10,637 nucleotides of DNA, from NCBI GenBank assembly GCA_003024985.2, contig PXIH01S0000106.1; one strand, 5' to 3'. This document shows positions 7,981-10,637 of the stretch, piece after piece. The notes under the pieces were generated by a model, which made no database searches, had not been told where the DNA came from, and worked only from the letters and a program-made list of their open reading frames with translations. Source of the stretch: Euperipatoides rowelli (lineage: Eukaryota; Onychophora; Udeonychophora; Euonychophora; Peripatopsidae). A program made the position numbers and the translations under genes. Numbering within the stretch: the stretch's first letter is position 1; the number at the start of each line of letters is the position of its first letter.

Positions 7981-8370
7981 TGAATACAATAATTGGTAGA
8001 GTGGCTGTGAGGATTTGATTTTTCAATTATGGTGAAAGTTCCTCCATTTAAGGATGCCGTTGCTATGGTTTTTCCGTTACACAATACATTGCATTTATTG
8101 TTATTGAAATATACAGTAGCTGGTGTCCTCGCCCACAGAATTGTTTGATGGAGATAAGTTGGTATTTTAGATCAGGTACGTATAAAACATCATGAATACA
8201 TATTGTATCTGATAGTCTGATTTCATTATCAATGGTAATTAGACCCTTGCCCTTTCCATAAACTTTCTGTCAGTTTGCAAGAGTAATGGGTAATGCTATT
8301 TTTAGGTATCTGATTTCATAGAAATTTTTTTTATTAAAAGTCATGTGGGCACTGGCGTCCTAATCCAATA
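7981..8370 (-). pseudogene. Copia protease remnant
   Basis: The aspartic protease would cut the polyprotein. On the minus strand NEWILD, then a stop, then DASAHMTFNKKNFYEI (about 8375-8315) occupies the active-site position, so the catalytic D-S/T-G triplet is destroyed by the stop. Then comes IRLSDTICIHDVLYVPDLKYQL (about 8220-8155, with a frame adjustment), the segment conserved between protease and pre-integrase in copia polyproteins. It is continuous with the gag frame upstream. Confidence 0.75.
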
Positions 8371-9047
8371 TCCACTCATTATGATAATTGTCTGATGTGC
8401 CCGAGAGGGCTGTGTATTGCTCGTTATTGAAGGTGTCCTCTGATTGGTATTCTACACTATTATCTGTTTTTTGATATTGGTAATCTGACGGTTCTCTGGT
8501 TTCTGGTATAAATGATGTACAATACTCAAGGGGATTGTTTATATCTGAAGTTGTATGGTCTTCGGTCATCCTGCTCATCATATTTTGTCCTGGGTGAGGC
8601 CTGTTGTATTCCCATGAGTTACTTCCGGGTCTCCGTCTTGGTTCCTGTCTGTTATTTTTCTTGGGGCACTCTTGGCGAGTGTGCCCAGTTTAGCCACAAC
8701 CATAGCAAATGTAATTGCGAGTTCTGTCCTGGTTTGGTCTAAAAGTTGGCATTGCCAGTGAATCGGGATGATTATAAAAGTTTTATTTTTCCCTTCTTGA
8801 GGCCTCATATAACAGTTTTATTGTGATGTAGTCTAGATTAAGTTTGCTTTCATTCATGGCCTCTATGGCTGTGATCAGTGGGTAGCCCACAGAGCATAAC
8901 GGCTATTATGTTTTTCTCATTAGTAACTTCCCTCGCATTACGCAATTCCCCCTGTCTCCAGAACTGAATTATATTAGCAAAATTTTCATACCTGGTTCCA
9001 TAAAGCTTTCCTAGTAGATGTATTTTTGTGGATAGGCTATTATGTTT
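8360..9047 (-). pseudogene. Copia gag remnant, C-terminal part with zinc knuckle
   Basis: Gag packages the element RNA. On the minus strand NSLSTKIHLLGKLYGTRYE (about 9042-8985) continues the gag core after the 839-bp insertion. Next come FANIIQFWRQGELRNAR, EKNIIAVMLCGLP, then after a frameshift (near 8890) PLITAIEAMNESKLNLDYI with IKLLYEASRREK (about 8890-8790). The zinc knuckle CYGCG*TGHTRQECPKK (about 8715-8665) keeps C-x2-C-x4-H-x4-C spacing but has a stop in place of one residue. An acidic/polar tail (8581-8380) joins the protease. The order and the knuckle are typical of Ty1/copia gag. Confidence 0.82.
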
Positions 9048-9221
9048 GTGTCAGACCTCTCAAGTTATTGAGGGAGTTCTCTGATTGATATTCTACAGGT
9101 GAGGAACTAATGGGGCAAAGCCTTCTTAAAAAAATACTTTATATCAATATTTTTGCAGACAAAGGTTTTTTTTATCTGACTAATTTTTTTTATGTGTGTT
9201 TATAATATTAACTATGTATGT

Positions 9222-9285
9222 AATTGAATAGATGCTACAGCGAATGCAAATTTAAATGTGCATTCGCTGTCGCATCTATTCAATT
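9222..9285. repeat. 64-nt near-perfect palindrome without a loop
   Basis: The two 32-base arms (9222-9253 and 9254-9285) are complementary at 30 of 32 positions with no spacer. The outer part reads AATTGAATAGATGC and the inner part ACAGCGAATGCA. It would form a long hairpin or cruciform. It lies inside the insertion in gag and is flanked by a 12-base direct repeat, TATGTATGTAAT, at 9213-9224 and 9323-9334. Confidence 0.92.
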
Positions 9286-9414
9286 TGAATAAAGTGCACG
9301 AAAAAAGTAGCCTATTCAAAAATATGTATGTAATAATGATGGTACTAATTTTAATTAGTTACAAAACAAAGATATGAATTTTTTTTTTTAAAAAAAAATC
9401 AGTTTCACACTCTG

Positions 9415-9620
9415 TTAATTAGCTTTTTGCATGAGTTCTTTGGATGGCTGAAATTTATAGCATGGTTCTGCATTCGCCAGTTTAATTGTGATAAGTGATG
9501 CTAATGTTTCATCAACTTTTAAAGAACTACTGAAAGGGGTTTTGTTTTTCCTAATCATGGAGAAAATCTCTCTTCACCAGCATTTTTAATTTTACTCAAA
9601 AAATTAGGCAATAGTAATTG
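9415..9620 (-). pseudogene. hAT-like transposase C-terminal fragment
   Basis: On the minus strand LPNFLSKIKNAGEERFS is followed, after a one-base frameshift, by MIRKNKTPFSSSLKVDETL, then ASLITIKLANAEPCYKFQP, then SKELMQKAN and a stop at 9415-9417. A conserved (E)RxFS...K(T)xxR/xxL...ETL..L...K pattern is the C-terminal dimerisation region of hAT-type transposases, and the PCYKFQPSKELM-like tail is shared by a subgroup of hAT-related genes in animals. The DNA-binding and catalytic DDE parts are absent, so this is a remnant of a larger transposase gene carried by the nested insertion. The family call rests on motif memory, not on a search. Confidence 0.6.
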
Positions 9621-9753
9621 ATTCTTAATTTAAAAAAAAAAATAAGATTATTTGATTTGTTTTATACTAAATTGTGTAAATATCTACTTATTGTATATCT
9701 TGATAAACAGTAGCTATTTGTATGTATAAGTTTATGACTTAAAGCTATTAATA

Positions 9754-9780
9754 AATAATAATAATAATAATAATAATAAA
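9754..9780. repeat. TAA trinucleotide microsatellite
   Basis: About eight tandem ATA/AAT units inside the nested insertion. This is a normal AT-rich microsatellite and may be polymorphic. Confidence 0.93.
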
Positions 9781-9886
9781 ATAGCAAATCTTTCTAAAAA
9801 TGAAATTAGCGTGAGATTTTTTTACAACTGCGGGAGGTCGTGAGATTTTATCTGAATGTGTGAGAGTCACGCACAATGCGTGACAC

Positions 9887-10162
9887 TTGATAGGTATGGA
9901 GTGTAGACCACGTTTCCTTAGCGTTTTTGCAGTGTCTTACATTGATCAACAATTTGTCCTCTATGGAAAGGCAAATGGTTGCTTTTGCGGCCTGATCCCT
10001 GATTGTCCATTCTTCTATTAACGTGCTGGGGGGGGGGGGGGGGTCCTGATTGATAGTGGTCCACAATTTGTCTCTCTGAAGTATAAGTTCAATTTTGAAC
10101 TTCCACATGAAGAAATTGGAACTATATAGCTTCTGTATAAGTATTTTGTTATCCGTTTTAGA
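9887..10162 (-). pseudogene. Copia gag remnant, N-terminal part
   Basis: The minus-strand frame is open from about 10162 to the insertion point. It reads LYSSNFFMWKFKIELILQR with DKLW (about 10130-10070), the usual start of copia gag (a substrate-like 'G.N...W...m...L' block). It continues TINQD, a proline run encoded by the 16-base G/C tract, STLIEEW, DQAAKATICLSI and KETWSTLHTYQ, where the nested insertion interrupts. The true start codon is not evident because a stop at 10163-10165 lies just upstream; the methionine at 10108 is probably internal. The frame resumes at 9047. Confidence 0.78.
10028..10043. repeat. Poly-G homopolymer (16 G) in gag
   Basis: Sixteen consecutive G on the plus strand, encoding a proline run in gag on the minus strand. 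Runs this long are prone to length error in sequencing and in replication. Confidence 0.95.
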
Positions 10163-10308
10163 TTATAATTCCGAAAATAATCAGCGGTTTAGTGTTTAAT
10201 AATTATTTAGAAAATAATCCAGTTAGTGATTTGTAGATCGTCAATGGCGTCTTTACACACAAAGAAAAAACGAAACATGGTTTTTTAGTCCTCATTATAT
10301 GATTTTGT

Positions 10309-10322
10309 CTGGGCCCATAACC
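10309..10322 (-). promoter_or_regulatory. Copia primer-binding site (initiator Met tRNA, internal)
   Basis: On the minus strand GGTTATGGGCCCAG follows the 5' LTR directly. It is complementary to the anticodon arm of eukaryotic initiator methionine tRNA (CTGGGCCCATAACC), the same unusual internal tRNA site used by Drosophila copia. It fixes both the LTR edge at 10323 and the superfamily. Confidence 0.88.
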
Positions 10323-10561
10323 TATTAGCGACACCAGTATGATACTAACAACACTAACTTACCTACCTGTAATATAAAAAAGTACTAAACATTAACTTGT
10401 ACTAAAATTGACCAGTTTATTTAAATACATTATAACATCAAACAGCAACTAGCCATCATGGCTGCTACAGCTTATAGACTAGGAAGCAGAAGCTATCCCA
10501 GGATTCATAGCAAAAAAACAAAAGATCATTGATTGAACATGTGAACAGATCATGTGATATT
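10323..10561 (-). repeat. 5' LTR of copia element, part before the interruption
   Basis: Aligns with 6489-6714 of the 3' LTR. Outer dinucleotide is TA instead of TG (a likely TG-to-TA mutation). Small indels occur at about 10361 (CCTACCTG region) and 10436 (ATCAAACAGC). The AATAAA signal (10416-10421) and the palindrome AGCCATCATGGCT (10451-10463) are kept. Homology stops at GTGATATT (10554-10561), where another element begins. Confidence 0.85.
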
Positions 10562-10637
10562 TAGGCTTGGGCGATTATTGAAATTGGACTTCTCGATTAA
10601 TCAAGAGGCAATAATCGATTAATTATTAGATAGTGGA
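10562..10637. mobile_element. Left end of a hAT-like element inserted in the 5' LTR
   Basis: TAGGCTTGGGCGATTA is a hAT-style terminus, and the following AT-rich sequence contains repeated CGATTA/TAATCG motifs typical of non-autonomous hAT elements. It begins exactly where LTR homology ends, so GTGATATT (10554-10561) is the expected 8-base target duplication. The right end and second duplication lie beyond the window. Confidence 0.55.

Larger units (their letters stand above)
9048..9886 (-). mobile_element. Nested DNA-transposon insertion in gag (839 bp)
   Basis: The gag frame breaks exactly at GTGTCA (9048-9053) and resumes after TGACAC (9881-9886). These are mutual inverted repeats, and removing the interval leaves gag in frame (LHTYQ next to KHNSLSTK). 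No clear target duplication is visible. On the minus strand the right end shows CTCACG and CTCCCGC motifs (about 9870-9805). The interior holds a hAT-like transposase C-terminus (9415-9620), a TAA microsatellite (9754-9780) and a long palindrome (9222-9285). It is probably an internally deleted copy of a larger transposon. The insertion is well supported; the superfamily is inferred from the transposase only. Confidence 0.75.
6489..10637 (-). mobile_element. Ty1/copia LTR retrotransposon, internally deleted, runs off the window
   Basis: The element is bounded by direct LTR copies (6489-6970 and 10323 onward), with a polypurine tract, a copia-type primer-binding site, and a gag-protease-integrase remnant in the Ty1/copia order, all on the minus strand. 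Reverse transcriptase and RNase H are missing: recognisable polyprotein ends at about 6998 and the polypurine tract follows within 20 bases. Where comparable, the LTRs are roughly nine-tenths identical with several indels, so the insertion is old. CTTAC at 6484-6488 is the likely left target duplication; its partner lies outside the window. It carries two secondary insertions, 9048-9886 in gag and 10562 onward in the 5' LTR. Confidence 0.9.

Noticed and set aside
8512-8742. 76-codon + strand frame rich in cysteine
   Set aside because: Antisense to the copia gag zinc knuckle and tail.
8578-8808. Minus-strand frame reading straight through the gag zinc-knuckle region
   Set aside because: It is one base out of register with the real gag frame, which carries the CX2CX4HX4C knuckle.
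1-10637. CRISPR array, bacterial operon, tRNA or rRNA genes
   Set aside because: No regularly spaced repeats, no ribosome-binding-site-led gene clusters, and no cloverleaf or rRNA motifs seen; all recognisable coding is from eukaryotic retroelements and DNA transposons.

Overview
The window looks like a non-coding, AT-rich stretch of a metazoan (probably invertebrate) nuclear genome filled with decayed transposable elements. Evidence for a eukaryote: two kinds of non-LTR retrotransposon (LINE), a Ty1/copia LTR retrotransposon whose primer-binding site matches an internal part of initiator-Met tRNA, hAT-type terminal signals, long homopolymers and microsatellites, and no bacterial gene organisation. 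I cannot name the species. No intact protein-coding gene of more than about 60 codons is convincing; nearly all long open frames are fragments of transposon proteins or lie antisense to them.

Layout. 1-977: no recognisable gene. 978-1016: a perfect 11-bp inverted repeat carrying two octamer-like motifs (ATGCAAAT), with a TGACTCA motif beside it. 1204-1310: a speculative first coding exon on the + strand, with a strong start context, a signal-peptide-like translation and a consensus splice donor. 1315-1943: nothing recognised. 1950-2125: a GTAACT-rich repeat. 2193-4905: two head-to-tail copies of one LINE family on the - strand. The downstream copy (about 2193-3455) is 5'-truncated. The upstream copy (about 3456-4905) starts inside the reverse transcriptase and ends at a CCHC zinc finger. 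4906-5699: no gene seen. 5700-5854: a short hAT-like MITE with 8-bp target duplications. About 5905-6439: the C-terminal end of a different, Jockey-like LINE on the + strand.

6489-10637: a Ty1/copia element on the - strand. The left copy (3' LTR) spans 6489-6970 and has TG...CA ends; the polypurine tract lies at 6971-6980 and the primer-binding site at 10309-10322. The right copy (5' LTR) starts at 10323 and runs off the window. Between them are a broken gag, protease, pre-integrase zinc finger and integrase. The reverse transcriptase and RNase H are missing completely, so the element could not have moved on its own in its present form. It has also been a target: an 839-bp element (9048-9886) carrying the C-terminus of a hAT-like transposase sits inside gag, and another hAT-like end (from 10562) interrupts the 5' LTR.

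I see no new defence or metabolic system here. The points most worth a second look are the candidate secreted-protein first exon with its upstream paired octamer motifs, the nested insertions in the copia element, the 64-nt near-perfect palindrome at 9222-9285, and the LINE-LINE junction near 3455.
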